From positions 56,015,985 through 56,079,984 of the forward strand of contig OY755252.1 in the NCBI GenBank assembly GCA_963576725.1: DNA of 64,000 nucleotides. The letters are read 5' to 3'. Below the pieces are notes generated by a model. That model saw nothing but the letters and a program-made list of their open reading frames with translations, did not search any database and was not told the origin of the DNA. This document shows positions 1-10,689 of the stretch, piece by piece (the stretch's first letter is position 1; the number at the start of each line of letters is the position of its first letter). Source of the DNA: Azorinus chamasolen. Taxonomy: Eukaryota > Mollusca > Bivalvia > Cardiida > Solecurtidae. A program made the translations under genes and the position numbers.

Positions 1-1163
1 TGTGCATATTAAGTCCCTCATATATAATCATGCCAATACTGGTGGTCCTTTGATAGCAATTTTTATATAACAGTCGTATGCACAATGTACAGGCTCTTAT
101 TAAATGGCGTCGCTTTACTTTACTCCTCAAGTAGAGATCTTCAAATCGGAGCGAGACCAAAGACATGTGTTTAATTAAAATCCTAATGCATGCATGTATT
201 GATTCTCTTCCATTTAATTATACTTTCCAGCCTATTAACTTTTTTGTTGATATTTGATTTGTTGTAATTAGAGTTGTCGGCCTGCGGATAGTAGAATTGG
301 TGTTTTATTGTGTATATACGCCTACTTGGGCTAAATATACTGAAGTAATAAGGGCCAGGTTTTTGTCATGTTTTGTTATCTCTATAATTTTCTGTTACAA
401 ACACACACCTTGGACATGGCAACAAGTTATGTACACATGTAAGATAGTATTGTTGAAAATCGATGATCTAGCCAGTATATTTGCCCAAATACCTTCACGA
501 TTGTTCCACAACGATTCTAGAAACAATTATTCCTAGGAGAGGGTGGGTAAATGCCTTAAGCCTACCTAGCATTGGTGCGTATCCCAGAATTAGGACCCCA
601 TCCCCTTAATGTCCGCATATACGTCTAACGAAATGGTGGAGGATCTTGTCCATTGCGGAAGCCATGTGTGTCAAGTTACCAATAGCATATCTTTAATCAT
701 CATAATTTGCAGTCATCCTTTCGAAGATAAATTCTGATTATAACTGGGCAGAGCCTTATAGCACTATGGTGACTCGTAATAACATAAACTTTGGATAATA
801 GTCTTAATTGGTGAAATGTAGACTATAAAACATAATAAAGTTCATTAGGGCAAGGGTTGAAATCGCTTTATTATATGTTTAATACCATTCGCTAACGCAG
901 AGCAATGTTGAATGCAGTAGCAATGTTGAGTGCCCGGGTTGCCATAATGCTCGTAGTGCTCTAGACCCATCCGACATGTATGACACCTTTCAGAGAGGCA
1001 TTTAATGACGTTCAATGTAATGGCATATCTTGTCAAGTGGATCCATGATGATGAGTGAGCAAGAAACAGTGAAGAGTATAATTATGAATGTGTGTGTGTT
1101 TATGTGTGGGGGGATTCATTTGTGAGTCTATGGTTGCTGTTTAATTTGAGGTGAAATTCACAA
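1..1163. other. No gene supported
   Basis: AT-rich sequence with only short open frames without codon structure, splice pairs or recognisable motifs. Some (CA)/(TG) words occur near 1085-1115. Confidence 0.6.
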
Positions 1164-1500
1164 TAGCAAGGGCGTAGCTGAATCCAAATGTAATGTGCGC
1201 ACCGTGGCTATTGGGGTCGGGGCATGCTCCCACGGGGAAAATTAGAATAGTGTAGTTTTGAAAACATTGTGATAAACAGAGCATAAATTATGCTCTATTT
1301 ATCATAATGGTTTCATAATGGTTTCATAGAGGTGTCAAACGGCGTCAATATGAAGGAATGGGTTAAACTTACATAACAAGACATAACAAAAACATATACC
1401 CCCTTAGTCTTCGTCTTTTGTTCCATTTTGGCCATTATAATGTTTTCACCTTTTAGATTGGTTTTACGCACGTGTGTAAGTGCGTATTGCTAACTACAAC
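1164..1500. mobile_element. hAT-type MITE-like element with a family B fragment inside
   Basis: CAAGGGCGTAGCTGAATCC and GGGGTCGGGGCATGCTCCCACGGGG at the left; ACGCACGTGTGTAAGTGCGTATTGC at the right. A family B hairpin half (1245-1365) lies in the middle. CAGGGGCGTAGCT-type ends are typical of hAT non-autonomous elements. Confidence 0.55.
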
Positions 1501-2219
1501 CCTAATAGCATGGAAGTCAGAAGGAGATATGACCCGAAATGCCGAAATGTTCATTCTTTTGTTACATTTGACCGATATAGGACAGGTATGGACAACATAG
1601 GTATAAGGAAATATGGGAGGTTTCAAGAACATTCTATCCACTTTAGAAAGTAAAGAAACATCTTTTAAATTCCACTATCAAACACAGCAAACCCTGATCA
1701 GACGGCTCCTCTAGGGGTCGTCTGGTCCTAGTCTACTCTGCTTGCAAATGCGTGAAACAACGTTCTTATGAAGGAAAGGGTTAAGTGGTCATTCCTTTAT
1801 TGAACAAAAGAGTCTAAAATCGCAGGTGGTTGCTTAATACAGGGAAAAAGTAATGAAGGAATCCTGTAGGAACTTTCTGCATTCATCGTGACCTTCTTAA
1901 ACTACCACCTGCCTTACATACCAATAATTAGACTTTTTATAGCTCCTTCTTGTACAGGGCAATTTTCTCATGGAACAATAGGAAAGCCATTCTCAGTTGT
2001 ATTGTCTTTCTGAACTCTTCACCCGACTGGTTTAATTTATATTCGTACATCAAATACATTTATCTCTTAATTCATAATTGCTATTTGATAAATATTTGAC
2101 GTGTGTGAATATGTATGGTAAAAGGCTTGGTTTATACTAATATGTAATTATCTTTCTGAAAAGATCCATTAGGTGTTTACTTTCACTGTTGATCAAAACT
2201 AGCTCCATTGGTATAATAT

Positions 2220-2469
2220 TTAACCCTTCGCTTGCTATTCACGTCAATATACCTACCTATAAATAGTGAAGACCCAGATGAGACAGCTCCTGCAGGAGCT
2301 GTCTCACCAGGGTCTGCACTATTTACAAATTTATTGTGCAACCAGTGCTCTCCACAGCAGTGATTGCACAGCGAAATACTTCTACACAGTGAAGATATAT
2401 GTAATTATACAACAGGGCATGGGTAAAGAAGAAGAAATGTCTTTTAAAATTCAGCAAGAGAAGGGTTAA
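2220..2469 (+). mobile_element. TTAA family A MITE, copy 1
   Basis: TTAA-CCCTTCGCTTGCT...AGAGAAGGG-TTAA. Inside is the palindrome around CAGCTCCTGCAGGAGCTG. Copy B of the duplication has the intact empty site ATATTTAATACTG at 21546-21557, which proves a TTAA duplication as in piggyBac transposition. Confidence 0.9.
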
Positions 2470-3438
2470 TACTGATTCAAAGGATGTCAGTGCCCATTTG
2501 TCATATTGTGAGCCAGCTATAAATATTATTAAAGACATTTAAACTCATGTAAAATACGTATGGATGCAAACAAATTTACATGCAGGCATGGACAATAATT
2601 TGCATTCTATGCATTCTTTTTGGTAGGACAATAACAACATAAATGAAATATTTGGAACTTTGGCGAAAAACGTGTCAATTTTCAAGTTGATACAGAATGT
2701 AACAAGAGAGGGCCATCAGTTTGAAAATTAATGTTGTCTAATCTTTAATACCAAATTTAGAGACAAACAATAGTTTAACCATATGATAGGGTTAACCCTT
2801 TATTGCATAAATACGCCTATGTCTTTACAAACAGAGTAGACCCAGATACGCCATTCTATGTATTTATAAACAGAGTAGACCCAGAAGCGCAGCGAGCGTT
2901 AGCGAGCGAGCGAGCAAGGCATTTAAAGTTATTAAATCCGCACTTAATAGACACTAAATAATGACAAGTAAACCCGTTAAGCCTAATGTTAATCATGAAT
3001 ACGTGAGCACTGATCGAAAGGGTTAAACTACCAAATCCGGCTCAATGCGGAGCAATCATCAGCAAACAGAGCAACTCCTAATCAAACGGCTCCTATACGT
3101 GGAGTAAAGGGTTAGGGCGGGTCTTGAAGTCCAAAAAAGTATTTAATGAATAATTTTTTAACATTGCATTTTTGGCATTTTTAAGAATAGATTTTGCAGC
3201 TAAAGGGAAAATTTGCTTCCGATCCAATCCCATTTCTCAAAATGACTATGTTCAGTATTATGTTCTTGTATGTACACATGTATTTGGAAATAAAATATGT
3301 TTAAACTAAATGGGTGCTTGTCTGTAAATGATTATCATGCTCATTTGTAGTTTCATTTTTTTTTTCGTAAGCATACGTGTATGTTTAATGCAAAAACTGT
3401 ATTGTTTTATATTATATTGTATGGTATATCCATTTTGT

Positions 3439-5240
3439 TGGCCGGATTGCTCGCAATCCAGGCTTATAGATTGGCGAATGCCGTCCGTCCGTCCGTCCGT
3501 CCGTCAGTCCGTCCGTCCGGCCGGCCGGCCGTCCGGTTGACCTTTTTGTTTAAGTTAGTTATAGCCAAAGTATAATACCTACAGTAACCAAACTTGGTAT
3601 GTGGGTTCAGAATGAGGGTCACATTACATGTCATAGGTTAGCAGGTTACTATGACCCCTTTTTGACCTAGTTTTTACGCTTCATTGACTTAGAGAACTTC
3701 CAGGTTGACCTTTTTGTTTGTGTTAGTTATAGCCAAAGTATAACACCTACAGTAACCAAACTTGGCATGCGGGTTCATAATGAGGGTCACATTACATGTC
3801 ATAGGTTAGTAGTTTATTATGACCCCTTTTTGACCTAGTTTTTACGCTTCATTGACTTAGAGAATTTCCAGGTTGACCTTTTTGTTTCCGATCGATAACT
3901 AATAAACAACTTGGCATAGAATCTTCAAACTTGCTGTGGTGGTTGGTCTTGACAACTAGATCACCCCTATTGTTTTTTAGGTCACTAAGTCAAAGGTCAA
4001 GGTCACAATGACCTTAACTGGTGAACTAGTTTCCGATCAATAACTGCTCAAGGGTTTAGCTTGGGATCTTCAAACTTGCTGTGATGGTTCGTCATGACTA
4101 CTAGACGACCCCTATAGTTTTTGAGGACACTAGGTCAAAGGTCAAGGTCACCATGTCCTTAACTGGTTAAATGGTTTCCGCTCAATAACTGCTCAAGGGT
4201 TTGGCCTAGAATCTTTAAATTTGCTGTGATAGTTGGTCTTGACCACTGGATGACTCCTATTGTTTTTGAGGTCAAAGGTCAAGGTCACCATGACCTTAAC
4301 AAGTAAAATGGTTTTTGATCAATAACTGCTCAAGGGTTTGGCTTGGGATCTTCAAATTTGCTTTGGTGGTTGGTCATGACAACTAGATGAGCCCTCTTGT
4401 TTTTGAGGTCACTAGGTCTAAGGTCAAGGTCACCATGACCTTAACTGGTGAAATGGTTTCCAGTCAATAACTGCTCAAGGGTTTGCCTTAGGATCTTCAA
4501 ACTTGCTGTGGTGGTTTGTAATGACCACTAGATGACCCCTAATGTTTTTAGGTTACTATGTCAAAGGTCAATGTCATCATGACATTAACAGGTGAAATGG
4601 TTTCCAATCAATAACTGCTCAAGGGTTTGGCTTAGGATCTTCAAACTTACTGTGGTGGTTGGTCATGACAACTAGATGACCCCTATTGTTTTTTAGGTCA
4701 CTAGGTCAAAGATTAAGGTCACCATGACCTTAACTGATGAAATGGTTTCCGATTAATAACTGCTCAATGGTTTGGTTGGGGATCTTCAAACTTGCTGTGG
4801 TGGTTGGTCGTGACCACTAGATGACCCCTATAGTTGTTGAGGTCACTAGGTCAAAGGTCAAGGTCACGATTACCTTAACTTGTGAAATGTTTTCAGATCA
4901 ATAAATGATTAGTGGTTTGGCTTAGGATCGTCAAAGTTGCTGTGGTGATAAGTCATGACCACTAGATGACCTCTATAGTTGAGGTCACTAGATCAAAGGT
5001 CAGGGGGTCTGGGGGTATACATGTTTTACAAACATCTCTTGTTTTTTATGTTTCAATGAATTTCTAGATTGACCTTTTTAACATGTGGAGTCATAATGAG
5101 GACCTCATTACATGCAATTGGAATATGTTTAACTATTTATTATGTCTTCAGCATCTGCTGATGCAGAAATGTATAATGATTGACTGTTCATCTGTATCAC
5201 TTTAATCGGCAATCCGGCCATACCGACATTGGCGGTTTCA
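3439..5240. mobile_element. Pearl-like tandem-core element with (CCGT)n tract
   Basis: A GCCGGATTGC...GCAATCC inverted terminal motif, a (CCGT)n microsatellite at 3480-3535, a duplicated 170-base leader and about seven 144-base tandem units, ending with GGCAATCCGGCC. This architecture matches bivalve pearl elements. Copy B of the segmental duplication is uninterrupted at the same place (23981-24000, ATTTTGT|ATCAATCC), so the element is bounded at 3439-5240, with a possible TGT duplication. There is no coding capacity. Confidence 0.8.
3990..4875. promoter_or_regulatory. Array of nuclear-receptor half-site palindromes (possible)
   Basis: Within the tandem core, AGGTCAnnnTGACCT inverted repeats (the consensus oestrogen response element) occur perfectly at 4000-4014, 4282-4296, 4427-4441 and 4716-4730. 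One-mismatch forms occur at 4145 and 4861. Perfect DR1 motifs AGGTCAAAGGTCA occur at 4132, 4269 and 4848, directly abutting the palindromes. Binding is inferred from the motif only. Confidence 0.5.
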
Positions 5241-5302
5241 TGTATCAATCTTTTACCTGGTGGGGACTCTTTGTTCACGTTCTCACGCCTTTACAAACAT
5301 AA

Positions 5303-5485
5303 TAATAATAATAACGACTTTATTTAACGAGAGAGGTCATTTGACCAGGTCAGTCTACCATGAGGCCCTCAAAACATATATACAATAAAACACTATATAC
5401 AATACCCCGTCAGTGTTGGAAGAACAAAGTAAGTCCTATCGGGGTTCTTAGAATTAACAGGTAATTAAAAGTAAATAACCTATCG
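5303..5485 (-). mobile_element. Retroposon 3' end (SINE/LINE tail)
   Basis: On the minus strand it ends TTAAATAAAGTCGTTATTATTATTATTATG, a polyadenylation-like AATAAA followed by a trinucleotide tail. It is absent from duplication copy B (24040), so it is an insertion. Confidence 0.5.
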
Positions 5486-5867
5486 CCTGTTGCAAATGCC
5501 GTCTGCTGAATCTCTCATCTGCTTCGATAGATCCAAATCGGACGACTTCTGTAGTCGTCTGGTCAGAATCTGCTGCGTTTGCTCATGGAATAATTTCTTA
5601 CATGGTCATTTCACAGGAAAATGGTTAAAAGCTTGGTCACTGATGGGACTCTGTGTAACACGGCGTCTGATCTGGATCAATGCTGTTTCAGGTTGCACTC
5701 AGTAACAAGAAAACATTTTTGACGAACATATTTGTGAAATAACCCCTCTGCAAAAAAAGAATTGCTGCTCAATTTAAATCTGATTGTCAACAAGTCCGGC
5801 GTCTCATCTCATCTGGATTCAAGCTGTTTGCAAATGCGGGTCAGGTTGTGTATAGCGGGATAAAGGT

Positions 5868-6315
5868 TAAGGTAGCTAGCGGGATAAGGGTTGGGCTAGC
5901 GGGATAAGAGTTGGACTAGCGGGATAAGGGTTGGGCTAGCGGGGTAAGGGTTGGGTTAGCGGAATAAGGGTTGGGCTAGCGGGATAAGGGTTGGGCTAGC
6001 GGGATACGGGTTGGGCTAGCGGGATAAGGGTTGGGCTAGCAGGATAAGGGTTGGGCTAGCGGGATAAGGGTTGGGCTAGCGGGATAAGGGTTAGGTAGCG
6101 GGATAAGGGTTGAGATAGTGGGATAAGGGTTAGGTGGCGGGATAAAGCTTAAGGTAGTAGGATAAGGGTTAAAGTAGTAGGATACGGGTTAAGGTAGCGG
6201 GATGAAGCTTAAGGTAGTGCGATAAGGGTAAAGATGGTGGGATGTGGACTTAAAGTTGCGGGATAAAGATCAGGTAGCAGGATAAAGATTAAGGTAGCGG
6301 AATAGGGTTAAATGT
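5868..6315 (+). repeat. 20-base minisatellite (GGGATAAGGGTTGGGCTAGC), copy A
   Basis: About 21 units, the first half nearly identical and the second half diverged (GGGTTAAGGTAG forms). The TAAGGGTT content is coincidental with telomere-like words; unit length and variation argue against telomeric DNA. Confidence 0.92.
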
Positions 6316-6419
6316 AAGCAAATATTTTATTTTGATCAATGGTACATAACCGGGTTTTTCTATCTGTCAAAAGAAGTGACGGATCATTGTTTGAGTCAGG
6401 TGAGTGACCGCAAATGATA

Positions 6420-6510
6420 TGCGGAAGTGGTTGAGATGTATCATATTGCTTTGACTCCGATCATTCATTGCGAGATGTCGCGGGTTCGAGTCCAGATCGG
6501 TACCAAACAT
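6420..6510 (+). mobile_element. tRNA-like (SINE) segment in duplication copy A
   Basis: GCGGAAGTGGTTGAGATG (A-box-like) and CGCGGGTTCGAGTCCAGATCGG (B-box). Its duplicate is at 25395-25475. It probably derives from a type II (serine-like) tRNA, with low certainty. Confidence 0.4.
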
Positions 6511-7019
6511 TTGAAAAATATGTTATTCTATATATAACATTGGAGCTGTAGATAGGACGCGCTTTAGAAAATCTAATTAATAATATATATTTCACCCCCA
6601 AAAGTTGCAGTTGCAGTAGCGAGATATGGTTTGGCTGAGACATGAGATAATTTGACATTGATACACACATTGTCTACAGCCCATTTACAGTGAAACATGT
6701 GAAAACCGGACCCCTTCGGAGACAGATCGATCGTCCGGTTTTTACAGGTTCGAAATTTTGCCGAGAAAACCAGCGAAATGTGTGCACTGTTCAGTTTTCA
6801 TTAACCCATCCTTATGAGTTTCCTAATGTGAAACTACATGTAACAAAAAATATGATATTGACTCACACTTACATGTATTATACAGTACATAGACGCCTTC
6901 ATATGTTAGCAGTGCTCAATATGCAGGCCAGTGACTCAATGACCAGGGGAGTAAATGTACCGTCGGCTGAGCGGTCATTCGGACTGAAAGTAGACTATAA
7001 CTAGGTACTTTTACTTCTA

Positions 7020-7170
7020 CAGTCCATGTACATAGGTGCCCTTATACAGACCACGTACATAGGTGTCATCTACAGACAATGTACATTGTACATAGGTGCC
7101 ATCTACTGTCCATGTGCATTGTACATATAAGTCATCTACAGTCCATGTACACTGTACTTAGGTGCAATCT
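7020..7170 (+). repeat. Minisatellite of about 33 bases, copy A
   Basis: About four units of CAGTCCATGTACATAGGTGC plus a variable filler. The duplicate at 25665-25910 has about eight. Confidence 0.8.
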
Positions 7171-7327
7171 GAATAACACAATGCTTGGATTCTGAGCAGG
7201 TATGTTGTACATGTGAAGTCTGGCTGAAAACGCACTGCTTTACCACATCAGTAATTTATTGGTAATGTGACATTTATAATGTCACATGCCATATTGGGTG
7301 ACATTTATGGATACGATAAAATCTGCC

Positions 7328-7544
7328 TTAACCATTTCCCTCATATTAACGCCTTTTGACGTCTCTGTAAAAATAACTTTTTAAAACGAATGTGATAAAT
7401 AAAGCATTTGTTCTACATTGTATTTATCACATGGTTTCAAAACTACACAATTCTAAGATATTTCTTTTTTCTAGTAAATGCTCCAATTCAGTAGATTTAT
7501 TCAAAGAGATTTGGTCTAAATTACCCTATGAGGGAATATGTTAA
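7328..7544 (+). mobile_element. TTAA family B MITE
   Basis: TTAA-CCATTTCCCTCAT...CTATGAGGGAATATG-TTAA. The central hairpin has lost its apex. Its right TTAA is also the left TTAA of the next element (7541-7782). Confidence 0.8.
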
Positions 7545-7782
7545 CCCTTTCCTTCATATAACCGCATTTTACTTATTTTCACACCTTTGCAGACAGAGTA
7601 GACCCAGACTATGCTTCTGATCAAGGTCTGCTCTGTTTGCTCAAAACATTATAATAGATTTGACTCTACAGTCTATACCTATACCAAAATATTATGTGTA
7701 CAAATGCCACTATAAAAACCATGTACTTAAAGATCATGATGACATTATTTCTTACATGAATATTCAACAGAGAAAGGGTTAA
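7541..7782 (+). mobile_element. TTAA family C MITE
   Basis: TTAA-CCCTTTCCTTCATATAA...AGAGAAAGGG-TTAA. The core is AACAGAGTAGACCCAGA..GGTCTGCTCTGTTT. It shares one TTAA with the family B copy on its left and another with a truncated copy on its right (7779-7865). Confidence 0.8.
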
Positions 7783-7867
7783 CTCTTTTTCTCATAGATA
7801 CGCATTTGAACGGACTTGCTAACAGAGACGATCCAGATCAGTCAACTTCTGATGAAATATTTCAACT

Positions 7868-7975
7868 ATGCAACCGGTCTATCGTCTAGCTACCGGGCAA
7901 CTGGTCTGTCGGCTAGCTACCGGGCAACCGGTCTATCGGCTAGCTACCAGACAACCGATCTATCGGCTAGCTCTG
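7868..7975 (+). repeat. Minisatellite of about 27 bases
   Basis: Four units of GGCTAGCTACCGGGCAACCGGTCTATC. Related units occur at 27015-27122. Confidence 0.85.
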
Positions 7976-8174
7976 GGAGTTTTCTGCATGACTTTCACCC
8001 TGCATTTAGCGGCTACCTGCCTAAAAGTATCTAACATCTTCTCTTCTAGATTTCCGGTTGAGAGATGTTTTACTGTATACCACGGTTGTTGTAGATCAGT
8101 CGGAAACTGTTTGTCTTTCGGGGGGGGGGGGGGGGGGCATGGAATAAGTGTGAAGTTGGTCGCCCCTAAACCAG

Positions 8175-8416
8175 TTAGTCCTTTCCTTGTTCTATATCCA
8201 TTCCAAATCTCAATTCCTACTGAATATTCATGAACAAAATAGTTATAAATGTAATGAAGGATGGAAGGTGGAACATTGTAGCCATTGAGAAACTAAAGAA
8301 AGATATCTATCAAATTACATTAGCAAACAGAGCAGACCCTTATCAGACGGCCGTCTGATCTGGGTCTACCCTGTTTGCAGATGCGTGAAAATGTGTTTAT
8401 ATGAAGGAAACGTTTA
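8175..8416 (+). mobile_element. Family C MITE
   Basis: The left end is TTAGTCCTTTCCTTG and the right end ATGAAGGAAACGTTTAA. The core GCAAACAGAGCAGACCC..GATCTGGGTCTACCCTGTTTGC is a long imperfect palindrome. Confidence 0.7.
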
Positions 8417-8995
8417 ACCACCCACCCCCAGTGACACTTGTCACTGGCCTTTCCAAGGCGGTTCTCCTATTGTCACACTACTTTTTGTTATGTTTTATAG
8501 GCTAATACGTTCACTTTTGTTGCCATGGTGCTGGCGACTGTGTGTTTTGCATATAGTCTTTCTTGCATGGCACATACATTTACTTTTACGTTTGGTATGT
8601 GATAAAACACACCATATGTACCACAGGGGGCGTTTTCGTGGGTCTAGATGGTCTAAAAAGTCCAAAAAAGTGTGCAGATTTGCCGATTTCCCGACCGATT
8701 CGAAATAACGCCCGGTTTTGGACAACCAAGATGGAATAACCACTAATGCTTGGTACGATCGTGAAGCTGGGACATTGTACTTTTCAAATAATATAACTTT
8801 TGATACATTCCGACTAAGCCGTAGTATAGACTAGTAGCAAGCATCCGATTACAACCGATTGCATATGGTCACACAACAGGCTCATATTGTTTTGTCTTCC
8901 AGTTAGCTATTTTCGGATAATACTATATTGCGGATAGAACAATGACACGTGCAGTGAGATTTCAACGTCAAAGCATATTGATATTATATATACGG

Positions 8996-9262
8996 TAGGA
9001 TCACTCTAATGCAACCACTTAATGAACATACACGAGTCTGTTTAAAAGCAGAAGGCTGCTTAATGCAGAACGAACGTTATCAAACTGGAGCTTTTTGGAT
9101 AACTTTCGTCCTGCATTAAGCTTCCACCTGCATCTAAATTGTGAAGTCGGGAGAATATGTACATTGTATATAGTTCCAGACTATAAACCTCACCTTTACT
9201 TTTTTATCTAGGGCCCAGAATTAAACCTCTGTCATGTAAGGGGTTTTGCTGTATAAAACGAA
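8996..9262 (+). mobile_element. TA family D MITE
   Basis: The ends resemble the family D ends (GATCACTCTAATGCAACC / GGGGTTTTGCTGTA). The central palindrome is GCTGCTTAATGCAGAACGAA..TTTCGTCCTGCATTAAGC. Confidence 0.65.
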
Positions 9263-9477
9263 TGATAACCACAAATGCAATGAAGGTTATATTTGTGGAT
9301 ATATAAGTATGTATCTTACAATAACGATCGGGCAAAATATGCTGATCATAATGTTTTAATTAAAACCCTCTTAAGCAAACACTTTATCAACAAACATGTG
9401 TGTCTTTAAAACCAGGTGATTGTTGAATAATGTTGTCAATACAGAAATATCCGGTAGGATCCAGATGAGATGTTGAA

Positions 9478-10008
9478 TAAATTCTGAAGGGAGGTGATCC
9501 GCCGAGATAAAAAAAATTGCAACACAAAAAGAGAAAATTGCAGACTCGGTTTTATTGAGTCTGTTCATGAACAGTAATTGAAAGTGCAACACTGCTCACG
9601 CCCCCTAGCACCGGCTTAAGCGGTATTCAATTTTTAGAACCAGAAGTACTGAAATTCATGATCTTGAAGTATCAGAAGGTATAACAACACCGAGAATGAA
9701 GTACGGGGTGACGTTTTACGGCCGCCACACAAGCACTTAACACCTGCTGTTGTGAAGATTATAAATTCTGAAGGGAGGTGATCCCCCGAGAGCAACAATT
9801 GCAACACAAAAAGAGAAAATTGCAGACTCGGTTTTATTGAGTCTGTTCATGAACAGTTATTGAAAGTGCAACACTGCTCACGCCCCCTAGCACCGGCTTA
9901 AGCGGTATTCAATTTTCAGAACCAGAAGTACTGAAATTCATGATCTCGAAGGATCAGAAGGTATAACAACACTGAGAATGAAGTACGGGGCGACGTTTTA
10001 CGGCCACT
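9478..10008 (+). repeat. Tandem pair of a 240-base repeat (family I)
   Basis: AAATTCTGAAGGGAGGTGATCC...AATGAAGTACGGGGTGACGTTTTACGGCC occurs at 9478-9725 and again at 9762-10008. Inverted single copies lie at 12095-12305 and 41175-41400. A 54-base unit with GTCAATACAGAAATCTCAAAGAGGATCC follows three times at 10012-10145. Confidence 0.85.
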
Positions 10009-10214
10009 TTGTCAATACAGAAATCTCAAAGATGATCCAGATGAGATGTTGAATAACTTTGTCAATACAGAAATCTCAAAGAGGATCCAGATAAGATGTT
10101 GAATAACTTTGTCAATACAGAAATCTCAAAGAGGATCCAGATGATGATCCAGAGGATCCAGCTTATTTATTGAGTGATGGTTAAGTTTATGGTGTCCACT
10201 TTGTTTGCAAGGCG

Positions 10215-10437
10215 TTAACCCATTACCGCATAAGCTATATTTAGATCCTACTTCTTTGAATACATCTACCGAAAATGAGCATTAACTAGAGGAAAGGAAT
10301 ATTTTTAGATTTGTGTAGTGTTGAAACCATTGTGATAAATAGAGCATTTGCTCCTATTGATACTTTTACAGAGGCGCCAAAAGGCGTCAATACGAGGGTA
10401 TTGATTAAAACGTATATATGGAGTAAAGGGTTAAGAT
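10215..10437 (+). mobile_element. TTAA family B MITE joined to a family C end
   Basis: It starts TTAACCCATTACCGCATAAGCTAT, contains ACCATTGTGATAAATAGAGCATTTGCTCCTA, and has its right side replaced by ATGGAGTAAAGGGTTAA of family C. It is chimeric or a truncated pair. Confidence 0.6.
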
Positions 10438-10595
10438 GAACGTATTGATTTGTTTGAAGGGATGGTTTAATAGAGTTTCTGAAGATCGTACTGTAAACCT
10501 GTAATCGTGGCAAACATATATTATAAACGCATTTCCGTAACATTTTCCAGCTATTAATTGTGGACAGCATTGTGGCACACAATGGACATCATCTC

Positions 10596-10665
10596 GTGAA
10601 CATCAGACGGTAATACGTTCACTCAAGGCTTCGCCACTCGTAATAATATACCGTCTGATGTTCAC
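10596..10665. repeat. Inverted repeat, arms of about 20 bases
   Basis: GTGAACATCAGACGGTAATA against ATATACCGTCTGATGTTCAC, with loop ...AAGGCTTCGCCACTCG.... Confidence 0.85.
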
Positions 10666-10689
10666 TCAATGAAATACATTTCAATCTTT

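Larger units (their letters stand above)
1650..7640 (+). repeat. Segmental duplication copy A
   Basis: Blocks of this segment recur in the same order and orientation at 20990-26379. They include the palindromic element near 1690-1790, the stretch 1930-2220 plus 2470-2810, the stretch 2960-3120, the stretch 5250-5300, the 20-base minisatellite, and the sequence 6300-7640. Copy A carries insertions absent from B: a TTAA element (2220-2469), a pearl-like element (3439-5240) and a poly-(ATA) retroposon-like tract (about 5303-5485). Confidence 0.85.

Noticed and set aside
2323..2538. Minus-strand open frame over family A (with similar frames at 23190 and 11473)
   Set aside because: Reverse reading of the same repeat; Phe/Leu/His-rich and without a conserved start.
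5868..6315. Telomere-like TAAGGG repeats
   Set aside because: The 20-base unit with GGGCTAGC and internal variation is a minisatellite; it is not a hexamer array and lies in duplicated internal DNA.
6690..7004. 104-residue open frame
   Set aside because: It covers the duplicated segment and has lost any counterpart in copy B; no domain, signal or splice context was seen.
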